Assembly: GCA_964526675.1 (NCBI GenBank)
Contig: CAZGLY010000008.1
Coordinates: forward strand, 1-64,000
Length of the DNA stretch: 64,000 bases
Direction of reading: 5' to 3'
Origin: CAZADA01 sp964526675
GTDB taxonomy: Bacteria > Pseudomonadota > Alphaproteobacteria > Caulobacterales > Maricaulaceae
Below are positions 15,623 through 23,975 of this stretch, piece by piece; the first letter of the stretch is position 1, and every line of letters begins with the position of its first letter. Under the pieces are notes generated by a model, which saw nothing but the letters and a program-made list of their open reading frames with translations, was not told the DNA's origin and ran no database searches. Made by a program: the position numbers and the translations under genes.

Positions 15623-16445
15623 TGTGCACCGTATGCGGCTGCGCCGNNNNNNNNNNNNNNNNNNNNNNNNNNNNNNNNNNNNNNNNNNNNNNNNNNNNNN
15701 NNNNNNNNNNNNNNNNNNNNNNNNNNNNNNNNNNNNNNNNNNNNNNGCGGGCGTGCATGTGGCCGGACAAAGCCAGAGCCGGCTGATCGCCATCGAGCAG
15801 GATATTCTCGCCACCAACAATGAGGCCGCCGCGACGAACCGCGCGCGCTTGACGGCCAGCGACGTCATCGCCGTCAACATGATGTCGAGCCCCGGGTCGG
15901 GCAAAACCACGCTGCTCGTGGAGACGTTAAAGGCGCTGCAGAAGACGGCCCCCGTCGCGGTGATCGAGGGCGATCAGCAAACCTCCAACGACGCGGATCG
16001 GATCCGCGCAACCGGCGCGCCGGCGGTCCAAGTCAACACGGGCAAAGGGTGCCACCTCAACGCGGACATGATCGCGACGGCGCTCGATCATCTGCCGACG
16101 CCCGCCGGCGGTTTTCTGTTCATCGAGAATGTCGGCAATCTGGTGTGCCCCGCGGGCTTCGACTTGGGCGAGGCGCGACGGGTGGTGTTGGCGTCGGTCA
16201 CCGAAGGCGAGGACAAGCCGCTTAAATACCCCGAGATGTTCGCCAGCGCGGACCTGATGCTGATCTCGAAGGTCGATCTGCTGCCCCACCTCGCCTTCGA
16301 CGTTGAGGCGCTCATCGCCAACGCCCGGCGGGTCAACCCGCGCTTGGAGGTGGTGGAGGTGTCCGCGGTCGAAGCGTCCGGCCTCGACCGCTGGATCGCG
16401 TGGCTGGACGGCGTGCGCCTGGCCTATCACGCCGCCGCCGAATAG
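15622..16445 (+). CDS. hypB: Hydrogenase nickel incorporation GTPase HypB, interrupted by an assembly gap
   Basis: HypB is a SIMIBI-class GTPase that drives nickel insertion. The N-terminal high-affinity nickel motif MCTVCGCA is intact, then 100 N follow. After the gap the GTPase domain is complete: MMSSPGSGKTTLL (P-loop), EGDQQTSNDADR, NTGKGCHLNADM (metal site), FIENVGNLVCPA and LISKVDLL. The two parts lie in different frames as written, which shows that the N run does not have the true length. The real insert must be 2 modulo 3 bases and probably encodes the His-rich segment usual at this place. hypF starts at the base after the stop. Confidence 0.93.
15647..15746. other. Assembly gap (100 N) within hypB
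   Basis: Exactly 100 N, a common placeholder for an unknown gap length. It falls where HypB proteins carry a histidine-rich, repetitive stretch, a plausible cause of assembly failure. Reading frame on the two sides requires a true length of 2 modulo 3. Confidence 0.95.
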
Positions 16446-18722
16446 ATGACGGGCGCGCCGCCCCCTGCCCAGAACGCCAACGCGCGGGCGCGGGTGCGCG
16501 TGCGCGGGGCGGTCCAGGGCGTCGGCTTTCGCCCCTTTGTGTGGACGCTCGCCAACACGCTCGATCTGGCCGGCTGGGTGCTCAACGACGAGGAGGGCGT
16601 CCTGCTGGAGGTGGAGGGGCGGCGCGTCGATGACTTCCTCGCGCGCCTTCGCCATGAGCCGCCGCCCCTAGCGCGCCTGGACGCCATCGAGGTGACGCCC
16701 GGCGCGCCGACGGGCGAGCACGGCTTCGCGATCCGCGAGAGCGCCAAAGCTGCGCGCGCGGCCACGATGATCCCCGTGGACACCGCCCCGTGTGCGGCCT
16801 GTTTGGCGGACATGTTCGATCCCTCGAACCGCCGCTGGCGCTACGCCTTCACCAACTGCACCCATTGCGGCCCGCGCTACACGATCGCTGAGGGCGTTCC
16901 CTACGACCGGGCGCGCACGTCCATGGCGACGTTCCCGCTTTGTAGCGCGTGTCAGGGGGAGTACGACGATCCCGCCGATCGCCGCTTCCACGCCCAGCCC
17001 AACGCCTGCACCGCCTGCGGACCGCAGCTCTCGATGGATCCCGCGGACATCCTCGCGCGCGTGCGCGATGGCGCGATCGTCGCGCTGAAAGGCCTTGGCG
17101 GCTTCCACCTCGTCGTCGACGCGCGCAACGCCGCCGCCGTGGCGCGTCTGCGGGCGCGCAAGCGCCGCGACGGCAAGCCCTTCGCGGTCATGGTCGCCAA
17201 CCGCGCCTCCGCCGCGGCTCTGGCCACGCTCACGGCCTTGGAAACCAGGCTTCTGACCGACCGCAGGCGGCCCATTGTGATCGCGCCGGCCCGGCCTGAC
17301 GCAGACCTCGCGCCCGCGGTGTCCAACGGCTTGCCGACGGTCGGGCTGATGCTTCCCTACACGCCGGCGCACCATCTCCTCTTCCACGACGCGGCGGGCC
17401 GCCCAGCGGGAACCGCCTGGCTGGACGCGCCGCAAGAGCTCGCCCTGGTCATGACCAGCGCCAATCCGGGCGGCGAGCCGCTGGTCACCGACAATGAAGA
17501 AGCGGTGGAACGCCTGTCCGACATCGCCGACGTGATTGTCGACCATGACCGCCCCGTCGTGGTCCGCTGCGACGACAGCGTGATGCGCGTGATCCATGGC
17601 GCGCCGGCCTATCTCCGCCGCGCGCGCGGGGCGACGCCGGAGCCGATCGCCCTGCCGCGCGCGGTTCCGCCAATCCTTGCGGTCGGGGGCCACCTTAAGA
17701 ACACCGTGTGCGTGACCCGCGGCCGCGAAGCCTTCCTGTCCCAACACATTGGCGACCTGGACAACGCCGCGACCTACGGCTTCTTCTGTGAAACCATCGC
17801 GCATCTGACGGACATTCTGGAGGTGACGCCCGAGCGGGTGGCGTGTGACCTCCACCCGGACTTCTTGTCCACCCGCTACGCCGAGGAGACGGGCCTTCCA
17901 CTGGTCCGCGTCCAACATCACCACGCCCACATCGCCGCGGTCCTGGCGGAGCACGGGCGGGAGGCGCCCACCTTGGGCCTCGCGCTCGACGGCTTTGGTC
18001 TGGGCGACGACGGACGCTCAAGCTGGGGCGGCGAACTGTTGCGCGTTGACGGCGCGGCCTGCGTCCGCCTCGGCGGCCTCGCGCCCTTGCCCCAACCCGG
18101 CGGCGACAAGGCCGCGCGGGAGCCCTGGCGCATGGGGGCCGCGGCGCTCTCAGTGCTCGGCCGCGGCGGCGACATTGGCGACCGCTTCGGCGCTCACGAG
18201 GGAGCAGCGCTCCTCGCGACCATGCTGGAGCGGGGCGTCAACGCGCCGCCCACGTCATCGGCTGGACGGTTGTTCGACGCCGCGTGCGGCCTGCTTGGCG
18301 TGAAACCGGTCGCCGCTTTTGAAGGCGAGGCGCCCATGGCGCTTGAGGCGCTCGCCACGGCCCCGCGCGTGCTGACGGGCGGTTGGCGACGCGCCAAGGA
18401 CGGATCACTGGACCCTACGCCGTTGCTCGCCGCGCTGGCCGAACCGGGGATGACGCCCGCGGATGGCGCGAACCTCTTTCACGGCACGCTTGCGGCGGCG
18501 TTGGCGGACTGGGCGTGCGCCGCCCTCGGCGACGCCGACCTGGAGCGTTGTGTCGCGTTGTCCGGCGGGTGCTTACAGAACAAGGTTCTCGCGGAAGCGC
18601 TCGCCGCCGGGTTTGCGGCCCGGGGCGTCCACGCTCTTCTGCCGGCGCGCGCGCCGGCCAATGACGGCGGCTTGAGCCTCGGCCAGGCCTGGGTCGCCGC
18701 GCACGCGACGGTCGGGGAATAA
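16446..18722 (+). CDS. hypF: Carbamoyltransferase HypF
   Basis: 758 residues, full family length. HypF makes the thiocarbamate on HypE from carbamoyl phosphate and ATP, the source of the cyanide ligands. Domains in order: acylphosphatase (VQGVGFRPFVW, residues 20-100), two zinc-finger motifs (CAACLADM with NCTHCGPRY; CSACQGEY with NACTACGPQ, about 113-200), a YrdC-like domain (about 205-390, ALKGLGGFHLVVDA, KRRDGKPFAVM) and a Kae1-like domain (HHHAHIAAVLAEHG, ALSGGCLQNKVL). It begins directly after the hypB stop. Confidence 0.97.
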   Translation: MTGAPPPAQNANARARVRVRGAVQGVGFRPFVWTLANTLDLAGWVLNDEEGVLLEVEGRRVDDFLARLRHEPPPLARLDAIEVTPGAPTGEHGFAIRESAKAARAATMIPVDTAPCAACLADMFDPSNRRWRYAFTNCTHCGPRYTIAEGVPYDRARTSMATFPLCSACQGEYDDPADRRFHAQPNACTACGPQLSMDPADILARVRDGAIVALKGLGGFHLVVDARNAAAVARLRARKRRDGKPFAVMVANRASAAALATLTALETRLLTDRRRPIVIAPARPDADLAPAVSNGLPTVGLMLPYTPAHHLLFHDAAGRPAGTAWLDAPQELALVMTSANPGGEPLVTDNEEAVERLSDIADVIVDHDRPVVVRCDDSVMRVIHGAPAYLRRARGATPEPIALPRAVPPILAVGGHLKNTVCVTRGREAFLSQHIGDLDNAATYGFFCETIAHLTDILEVTPERVACDLHPDFLSTRYAEETGLPLVRVQHHHAHIAAVLAEHGREAPTLGLALDGFGLGDDGRSSWGGELLRVDGAACVRLGGLAPLPQPGGDKAAREPWRMGAAALSVLGRGGDIGDRFGAHEGAALLATMLERGVNAPPTSSAGRLFDAACGLLGVKPVAAFEGEAPMALEALATAPRVLTGGWRRAKDGSLDPTPLLAALAEPGMTPADGANLFHGTLAAALADWACAALGDADLERCVALSGGCLQNKVLAEALAAGFAARGVHALLPARAPANDGGLSLGQAWVAAHATVGE

Positions 18723-18763
18723 GCTCCACGCGAACCCCCAAAACCGCGCACGGGAGGAACGTC

Positions 18764-18997
18764 ATGTGTCTCGCCCTGCCCGCCCAAGTGATCGCGGTGG
18801 ACGGCGACGCCGCCACCGTCGACCTGGACGGCGTCCAAGCCCCCATCTCGCTCGCGTTTCTGGACGACGTCGCCCCCGGGGACTTCGTGATCATCCATGT
18901 CGGCTACGCCCTGTCGAAGGTGGACCCCGCGCTCGCGGCGGAGCAAATCGCCGCCCAAAGCGGGTCGACAACGTTCGCTGAGGAGGCCGCCCCATGA
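18764..18997 (+). CDS. hypC: Hydrogenase assembly chaperone HypC
   Basis: 77 residues. The N-terminus MCLALPAQV contains the essential Cys2, and the protein has the short HypC length. With HypD it carries the Fe(CN)2CO moiety to the large subunit. A GGGAGG ribosome site precedes the ATG. The stop overlaps the hypD start as ATGA. This is the second HypC-family gene of the locus (see hupF). Confidence 0.95.
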   Translation: MCLALPAQVIAVDGDAATVDLDGVQAPISLAFLDDVAPGDFVIIHVGYALSKVDPALAAEQIAAQSGSTTFAEEAAP

Positions 18998-20136
18998 AAT
19001 ACGTCGACGACTTCCGCGACCCCGCCGCCGCGCGCGCCCTCAGCGCGCGGATCCACGCCGACGTGGACCCCGGTCGGGACTACGCCTTCATGGAGTTCTG
19101 CGGCGGCCACACCCACGCGCTCTGCCGGTTTGGCCTCGAAGACTTGCTGCCGTCCAACATCCGCATGATCCACGGTCCCGGCTGCCCTGTCTGCGTTCTC
19201 CCCGTGGGGCGCCTCGACATGGCGATCGAGCTGGCGGTGTCGCGGCCGGACGTGATCCTCACGACCTATGGCGATCTGATGCGCGTGCCGGGCACCGACG
19301 GCGCGACCTTGCTCACCGCGAAGTCCCGCGGCGGGGACGTGCGCATGATCTACTCGACCGCCCAGGCCGTGGAGCTCGCCGCCCAGAATCCCGACCGGGA
19401 GGTGGTGCTGTTCGCCATCGGCTTTGAAACAACCACGCCGCCCACCGCCGCCGCCGTGAAGGCCGCCGCAGCGCAAGGGCTCACGAACTTCTCCGTGTTC
19501 TGCAACCACGTGCTCACCCCCGCGGCCATTGACGCGATTATGACCACGGGGACGGGCGAAACCGGCGCGCGGCTGCAGGGCTTTGTCGGACCGGGCCATG
19601 TGTCCACCATCATCGGCGCGGAAGCCTACGAGGCCGCCGCCGAGAAATGGGCCAAGCCCATCGTGATTTCAGGCTTCGAGCCGAATGATCTGCTCGAGGC
19701 GATTTGGCGGCTGGTGCGCCAGGCCAACGCCGGGGACGCGCGGGTGGAGAACGCCTTCGCCCGGGCCGTGCGCCCCGGGGGCAACGCCCAAGCCCAAGCC
19801 TTGTGCGCGGAGGTGTTCGCCCTGCGCGACGCCTTCGAATGGCGCGGCCTTGGCTCCATTCCCAACAGCGCGCTGCGGCTCGCGGACGCCTACGCCGCCT
19901 TCGACGCGGAGGCCAAGTTCGCGATGGATTACGTGTCGCGGCCGGACCACAAAGCCTGCGCCTGCGCGGAGATCTTGCGGGGCGAAAAAGCGCCGCGCGA
20001 TTGCACCGTGTTCGCGACCGGCTGCACGCCGGAACGCCCGCTGGGCTCGTGCATGGTGTCGCCGGAAGGCGCCTGCGCGGCCTACTATCTCTACGGCCGG
20101 TTCCGGGACGCGCCGGACCGCGTGGCGGCGGAATGA
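18994..20136 (+). CDS. hypD: Hydrogenase maturation protein HypD
   Basis: 380 residues. HypD holds a [4Fe-4S] cluster and builds the Fe(CN)2CO unit with HypC and HypE. Motifs: FMEFCGGHTHA (Cys near 41), HGPGCPVCVLP, GFETTTPPTA, and the C-terminal cysteine cluster KACACAEI, FATGCTPERPLGSCMVS and GACAAYY. It overlaps hypC and hypE by 4 bases each. Confidence 0.97.
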   Translation: MKYVDDFRDPAAARALSARIHADVDPGRDYAFMEFCGGHTHALCRFGLEDLLPSNIRMIHGPGCPVCVLPVGRLDMAIELAVSRPDVILTTYGDLMRVPGTDGATLLTAKSRGGDVRMIYSTAQAVELAAQNPDREVVLFAIGFETTTPPTAAAVKAAAAQGLTNFSVFCNHVLTPAAIDAIMTTGTGETGARLQGFVGPGHVSTIIGAEAYEAAAEKWAKPIVISGFEPNDLLEAIWRLVRQANAGDARVENAFARAVRPGGNAQAQALCAEVFALRDAFEWRGLGSIPNSALRLADAYAAFDAEAKFAMDYVSRPDHKACACAEILRGEKAPRDCTVFATGCTPERPLGSCMVSPEGACAAYYLYGRFRDAPDRVAAE

Positions 20137-21194
20137 CCGACGCGGTCGCAGCGCCAAGTCGGCTGTTCGCGCGCAAGCTCGACGTCGCCAAAGGAACGGT
20201 GGAGCTGACCCACGGCGCGGGCGGCAAAGCCTCCGCTCAGCTGTTCGAGGAGCTCTTTCGTCCCGCCTTCGCCAACCCCGCCCTCGACGCCGGTGATGAC
20301 AGCGCCGGCTTTGCGGGCGGCGCGCGCATGGTGATCGCCACGGACGGCCATGTTGTCAGCCCGCTCTTTTTTCCTGGCGGCGACATCGGCGGCTTGTCCG
20401 TCCACGGCACCATCAACGACATCGCCATGGGCGGCGCGACGCCCCTCCACCTGACGGCCGGCTTCATCCTGGAGGAGGGGTTCCCGCTCACGGATCTCAA
20501 GCGGATCGTGGACTCCATGGCCGAGGCGGCGCGCGCGGCCGGCGTCGCCATCATCGCCGGCGACACCAAAGTCGTGGAGCGCGGCAAGGGCGACGGCGTC
20601 TTCATCACCACGACGGGCGTCGGCGTGATTCCCGACACGGTGACCGACCCCCCCGCCGCGCGCCGCGCGCGCGCAGGCGATGTGATCTTGGTCTCCGGGC
20701 CAATCGGCGATCATGGCGTCACGATCCTGGCCGCGCGTGAGGCGTTGCCGCTCTCAGCACCGATCCAAAGCGACACCGCCGCGCTGCACGAGCTGGCCGC
20801 CGCGCTCTTGGCGGCCGCGCCGGCGCGCGTGCTGCGTGATCCCACACGCGGCGGCCTCGCCACAGCGATCAATGAGATTTGCCGCGCCAGCGGGACTGGC
20901 GCGCTCCTGCGCGAAGCCTCTATCCCGGTGCGCCGGACGGTGGACGCCGCCAGCGAAATCCTCGGCGTCGATCCGCTTTACCTCGCCAACGAGGGCAAGA
21001 TGATCGCCATCGTCGCGCCGGAGCATGCGGACGCCGCGCTCGCCGCGATGACCGCTCACCCCCTTGGCGCGGAGGCGGCGATCATCGGCGAGGTGGTGGA
21101 GGATCCCAACGGTTTCGTCCAGATGGAGACCGCGCTCGGCGGCCGCCGCATGGTGGACTGGCTGGTGGGCGATCCGCTGCCGCGCATCTGCTGA
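20133..21194 (+). CDS. hypE: Hydrogenase maturation protein HypE
   Basis: 353 residues of the PurM/ThiL-like family. HypE dehydrates the thiocarbamate on its C-terminal cysteine to a thiocyanate that donates CN. The protein ends in PRIC with Cys353 as required. Other motifs: LTHGAGGKASAQL, ATDGHVVSPLFFPGG, HGTINDIAMGGA, IIAGDTKVVERGKGDG and LRDPTRGGLAT. It is the last gene of the hup-hyp series; lpd ends 15 bases away on the other strand. Confidence 0.97.
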   Translation: MTDAVAAPSRLFARKLDVAKGTVELTHGAGGKASAQLFEELFRPAFANPALDAGDDSAGFAGGARMVIATDGHVVSPLFFPGGDIGGLSVHGTINDIAMGGATPLHLTAGFILEEGFPLTDLKRIVDSMAEAARAAGVAIIAGDTKVVERGKGDGVFITTTGVGVIPDTVTDPPAARRARAGDVILVSGPIGDHGVTILAAREALPLSAPIQSDTAALHELAAALLAAAPARVLRDPTRGGLATAINEICRASGTGALLREASIPVRRTVDAASEILGVDPLYLANEGKMIAIVAPEHADAALAAMTAHPLGAEAAIIGEVVEDPNGFVQMETALGGRRMVDWLVGDPLPRIC

Positions 21195-21209
21195 GCGGCT
21201 GCGGCGGCC

Positions 21210-22628
21210 TCAGATGTGGACGACGCGGCCGTACGCGTCGAGCACGCTCTCATGCATCATTTCGGAGAGCGTCGGATGCGGGAACACGGTCTGCATCAAC
21301 TCCTGCTCCGTCGTCTCGAGCGTTTTGGCGATGGCGTAGCCCTGGATCAGCTCCGTCACTTCCGCGCCGATCATGTGCGCGCCAAGCAACTCGCCCGTCT
21401 TGGCGTCGAACACAGTCTTCACCAACCCTTCCGGCTCGCCAAGAGCGATGGCTTTGCCGTTGCCGATGAACGGGAAACGGCCCACCCGCACCTCATGGCC
21501 GGCGTCTTTGGCCTTCGCTTCGGTCAGGCCCACCGACGCGATTTGCGGCATGCAATACGTGCATCCCGGAATGCCCGCCACATCCAGCCCGTGCACATGA
21601 GGCAACCCCGCCACGCGCTCAACCGCGGCCACGCCTTCATGGGAGGCTTTGTGCGCCAGCCAGGGCGGACCGGTGAGATCGCCGATCGCTGAGAGACCCG
21701 GCGCGCCGGTGTCGCCCTTATCATCGACCACGACATGGCTGCGCTCCACCCGCGCGCCGACGTCCTCCAGACCCAAGCCATCCGAATTGCCGACAATCCC
21801 GATGGCGAGGATCACACGGTCCGCCTCGACGACGTGGGTCGCGCCGTCCGTCGTTTGGATCGTCGCGCGCGCGCTGGCGGCGCCTTTCTCCAACCCCGTG
21901 ATCGTGGCCCCGGTGAGAATCTTCATGCCCTGTTTTTCGAACTGCTTGCGGGCGAAGGCGGAGATCTCCTCATCTTCAACCGGCAAGATCCGGTCGAGCA
22001 TCTCCACCACCGTCACGTCCGCGCCGAGCGTGCGGTAAAAGCTCGCGAACTCGATCCCGATGGCGCCGGAGCCGACCACCAACAGGCGTTGCGGCATCAC
22101 GTCGGGCACCATCGCCTCTTTGTAGGTCCACACCAACGCGCCGTCAGGCTCGAGCCCAGCCTGAGGGATCGTGCGCGCGCGCGCGCCCGTGGCGGCGATC
22201 ACGTGCTTGGCGGTGATGCGCCGCTCCCCGCCGTTTTTGTCGCGCACCATGACCACCGGCGCGCCATTGCCGCGTTCGAGACGCGCGTCGCCGTCGATGA
22301 CCTCGACGTTGTTCTTCTTCATCAGGAACCCGACGCCGCCGGAGAGCTGCTTCGCGACTTGGCGCGAGCGCTTCACCACGGCGTCGAGATCGAAGCTGAG
22401 GCCCTCGGTCTTCAGCCCAAACGCCTGGCCGTGCTGGGCGAGATGATAGACCTCCGCGGTCCGCAGCAGCGCCTTCGTGGGAATGCACCCCCAGTTCAGG
22501 CAGATCCCGCCGAGATGCTCGCGCTCGACGATGGCGGTCTTCATGCCCAGCTGCGCGGCGCGGATGGCGGCCACATACCCGCCGGGTCCGGCGCCCACGA
22601 CGATCATGTCAAAGTCTAAAGCCGCCAT
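21210..22628 (-). CDS. lpdA: Dihydrolipoyl dehydrogenase (E3)
   Basis: 472-residue flavoprotein that reoxidises dihydrolipoamide in 2-oxoacid dehydrogenase and glycine cleavage complexes. FAD-binding VVGAGPGGYVAAIRA, redox-active disulfide GGICLNWGCIPTKALL (C44-C49 region), NAD-binding VVGSGAIGIEFASFY, and the C-terminal active-site HPTLSEMMHESVL are all present. ATG 22628 follows GGAGG with 8-base spacing. The complexes it serves are not encoded nearby. Confidence 0.95.
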   Translation of the reverse strand: MAALDFDMIVVGAGPGGYVAAIRAAQLGMKTAIVEREHLGGICLNWGCIPTKALLRTAEVYHLAQHGQAFGLKTEGLSFDLDAVVKRSRQVAKQLSGGVGFLMKKNNVEVIDGDARLERGNGAPVVMVRDKNGGERRITAKHVIAATGARARTIPQAGLEPDGALVWTYKEAMVPDVMPQRLLVVGSGAIGIEFASFYRTLGADVTVVEMLDRILPVEDEEISAFARKQFEKQGMKILTGATITGLEKGAASARATIQTTDGATHVVEADRVILAIGIVGNSDGLGLEDVGARVERSHVVVDDKGDTGAPGLSAIGDLTGPPWLAHKASHEGVAAVERVAGLPHVHGLDVAGIPGCTYCMPQIASVGLTEAKAKDAGHEVRVGRFPFIGNGKAIALGEPEGLVKTVFDAKTGELLGAHMIGAEVTELIQGYAIAKTLETTEQELMQTVFPHPTLSEMMHESVLDAYGRVVHI

Positions 22629-22646
22629 CGTGATTTCCTCCGGTGC

Positions 22647-22662
22647 GCGGCGATCACGCCGC
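22647..22662. promoter_or_regulatory. Inverted repeat between lpd and the dehalogenase
   Basis: GCGGCG-ATCA-CGCCGC, perfect 6-base arms, in the 74-base divergent intergenic region. A TATACT hexamer follows at 22663-22668 and could be a -10 box for the dehalogenase gene, but no good -35 box is at the right distance. Confidence 0.25.
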
Positions 22663-22702
22663 TATACTGTCGTGACCCCCACCCTACATGACAGGAGCGC
22701 TG

Positions 22703-23620
22703 ATGATGTCCACCGCCGCCATCGAGGCTCTGCGCACGCCCGACGAGCACTTCGCCAACCTGCCCGACTGGCCCTATGCGCCGCGCTATATCGAGGATCT
22801 GCCCGGCTATGAAGGGCTGCGGCTGCATTACATTGACGAAGGCCCTGCGGATGCGGACGTCACGTTTCTGTGCCTGCATGGCGAACCGAGCTGGTCGTAT
22901 CTCTACCGCAAAATGATCCCGGTGTTTGTGGGCGCGGGCCATCGCGTCGTCGCGTTCGACTGGTTTGGCTTCGGTCGCTCGGACAAACCGGTGGACGACG
23001 CCGTCTACACGTTTGGCTGGCACCGCGCGGCGGGTCTGGCGTTTGTGGAGCGGATGGCTCTGCGCAACGTCTGCCTTGTGGTGCAGGACTGGGGCGGGCT
23101 GTTGGGCCTCACCTTCCCGATGGAGGCTCCTGATCGCTACACGCGCCTGCTTGTTATGAACACGGGCCTCGGTGTAGGCGTCGCGCCGGGCGAGGGGTTT
23201 CTCGCGTGGAAGGCCTACGCGGCCAGTCAGCCGGACCTCGCGGTGGGCCCGCTGATTCAGCGCGGAACCCAGGGCATGACGGACGCCGAGGCCGCGGCCT
23301 ATGACGCGCCCTTCCCCGATCAACGCTTCAAGGGCGGCGTGCGCCGCTTCCCCGAACTCGTCCCCATCAGTCCCGAGATGGAAGGCGTCGACATCTCCAA
23401 GGCCGCCGCGCGCTTTTGGTCAGACACCTGGGCGGGCGACAGCTTTATGGCCGTCGGCGCGCAGGACCCCGTCTTGGGCGTCGACGTGATGCGCGGCCTG
23501 GCGCGCCTCATCAAGGGCTGTCCGGACCCGCTGGAGATCGCTGAGGGCGGCCACTTCGTTCAGGAGCACGGGCGTCCCATCGCAGAGGCGGCGTTAGCGC
23601 GCTTCGGCCTCGCGGGCTGA
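22703..23620 (+). CDS. Haloalkane dehalogenase, subfamily I (DhlA-like)
   Basis: 305-residue alpha/beta hydrolase that would cleave carbon-halogen bonds hydrolytically. HLD-I features: oxyanion segment LCLHGEPSWSYLYRKMIP, nucleophile Asp followed by halide-binding Trp in VVQDWGG, a second cap-domain Trp 40 residues after the nucleophile (LAWKAY) as I recall for DppA, catalytic Asp in GAQDPVLG and His in EGGHFVQEHG. The Trp of DhlA at nucleophile +51 is not conserved. ATG 22703 follows AGGAG with 5-base spacing; 22706 is an alternative. The natural substrate cannot be read from sequence, and another hydrolase role is possible. Confidence 0.83.
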   Translation: MMSTAAIEALRTPDEHFANLPDWPYAPRYIEDLPGYEGLRLHYIDEGPADADVTFLCLHGEPSWSYLYRKMIPVFVGAGHRVVAFDWFGFGRSDKPVDDAVYTFGWHRAAGLAFVERMALRNVCLVVQDWGGLLGLTFPMEAPDRYTRLLVMNTGLGVGVAPGEGFLAWKAYAASQPDLAVGPLIQRGTQGMTDAEAAAYDAPFPDQRFKGGVRRFPELVPISPEMEGVDISKAAARFWSDTWAGDSFMAVGAQDPVLGVDVMRGLARLIKGCPDPLEIAEGGHFVQEHGRPIAEAALARFGLAG

Positions 23621-23746
23621 TCACGCCCACCCGCACGCACCTCATCGCGTTCACCCTCAGTGTGCTGACGACAACAGTGCGGCCTCCGCGACCCGGGCAC
23701 AAAGACGGTGTCGCCGGGTCGTCCGGCGATCCGCGCCAAGCCGACG

Positions 23747-23759
23747 CGGTGTGACACCG
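23747..23759. promoter_or_regulatory. Short perfect dyad upstream of the small lipoprotein-like ORF
   Basis: CGGTGT-G-ACACCG, perfect 6-base arms around one base, 22 bases before the first possible start codon of the small ORF. A second hairpin, CGCCGG-N5-CCGGCG, is at 23712-23728. Either may be an operator or part of the dehalogenase 3' end. Confidence 0.25.
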
Positions 23760-23781
23760 GCTGATGTCCTCAATGGAGGTA

Positions 23782-23901
23782 ATGATGATGTTGCGTAAGA
23801 AGAAGCCCGGTCACGTCGTGATGTCGCTCGTGATGAGCGGCGCGATGACCTCGCTCGTCCTCGTGGCGTGCTTTGACTCGTTCACGATGCTGGGTGTTTA
23901 G
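23782..23901 (+). CDS. Tiny lipoprotein-like membrane peptide (39-40 residues)
   Basis: Not recognised. Three consecutive in-frame ATG codons (23782, 23785, 23788) follow a strong GGAGG (23775-23779); spacing favours 23785 or 23788. The peptide starts LRKKKPGH, has a hydrophobic stretch (about residues 12-29) and a lipobox-like LVAC, leaving a mature piece of only about 10 residues (CFDSFTMLGV). It looks like a minimal lipoprotein, comparable in layout with entericidins but not in sequence. It lies alone between the dehalogenase and hppA, with a hairpin 26 bases after its stop. Confidence 0.5.
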   Translation: MMMLRKKKPGHVVMSLVMSGAMTSLVLVACFDSFTMLGV

Positions 23902-23927
23902 CTGGGGGCGCGGCGTGCCGGCCGTGT

Positions 23928-23949
23928 CGCCAACGGGCGTCCGTTGGCG
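23928..23949. terminator. Hairpin between the small ORF and hppA
   Basis: Perfect 9-base stem CGCCAACGG/CCGTTGGCG with loop GCGT, lying 26 bases after the small ORF stop and 26 bases after the hppA stop on the other strand. It could end transcription in both directions. There is no T tract, so intrinsic termination is uncertain. Confidence 0.5.
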
Positions 23950-23975
23950 GCGCGGCTGCCCGCGCCGCCCTCGGC

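Noticed and set aside
15622..16445. hypB as a frameshifted pseudogene
   Set aside because: The frame change coincides exactly with a 100-N placeholder, so gap length explains it; both flanking parts are intact.
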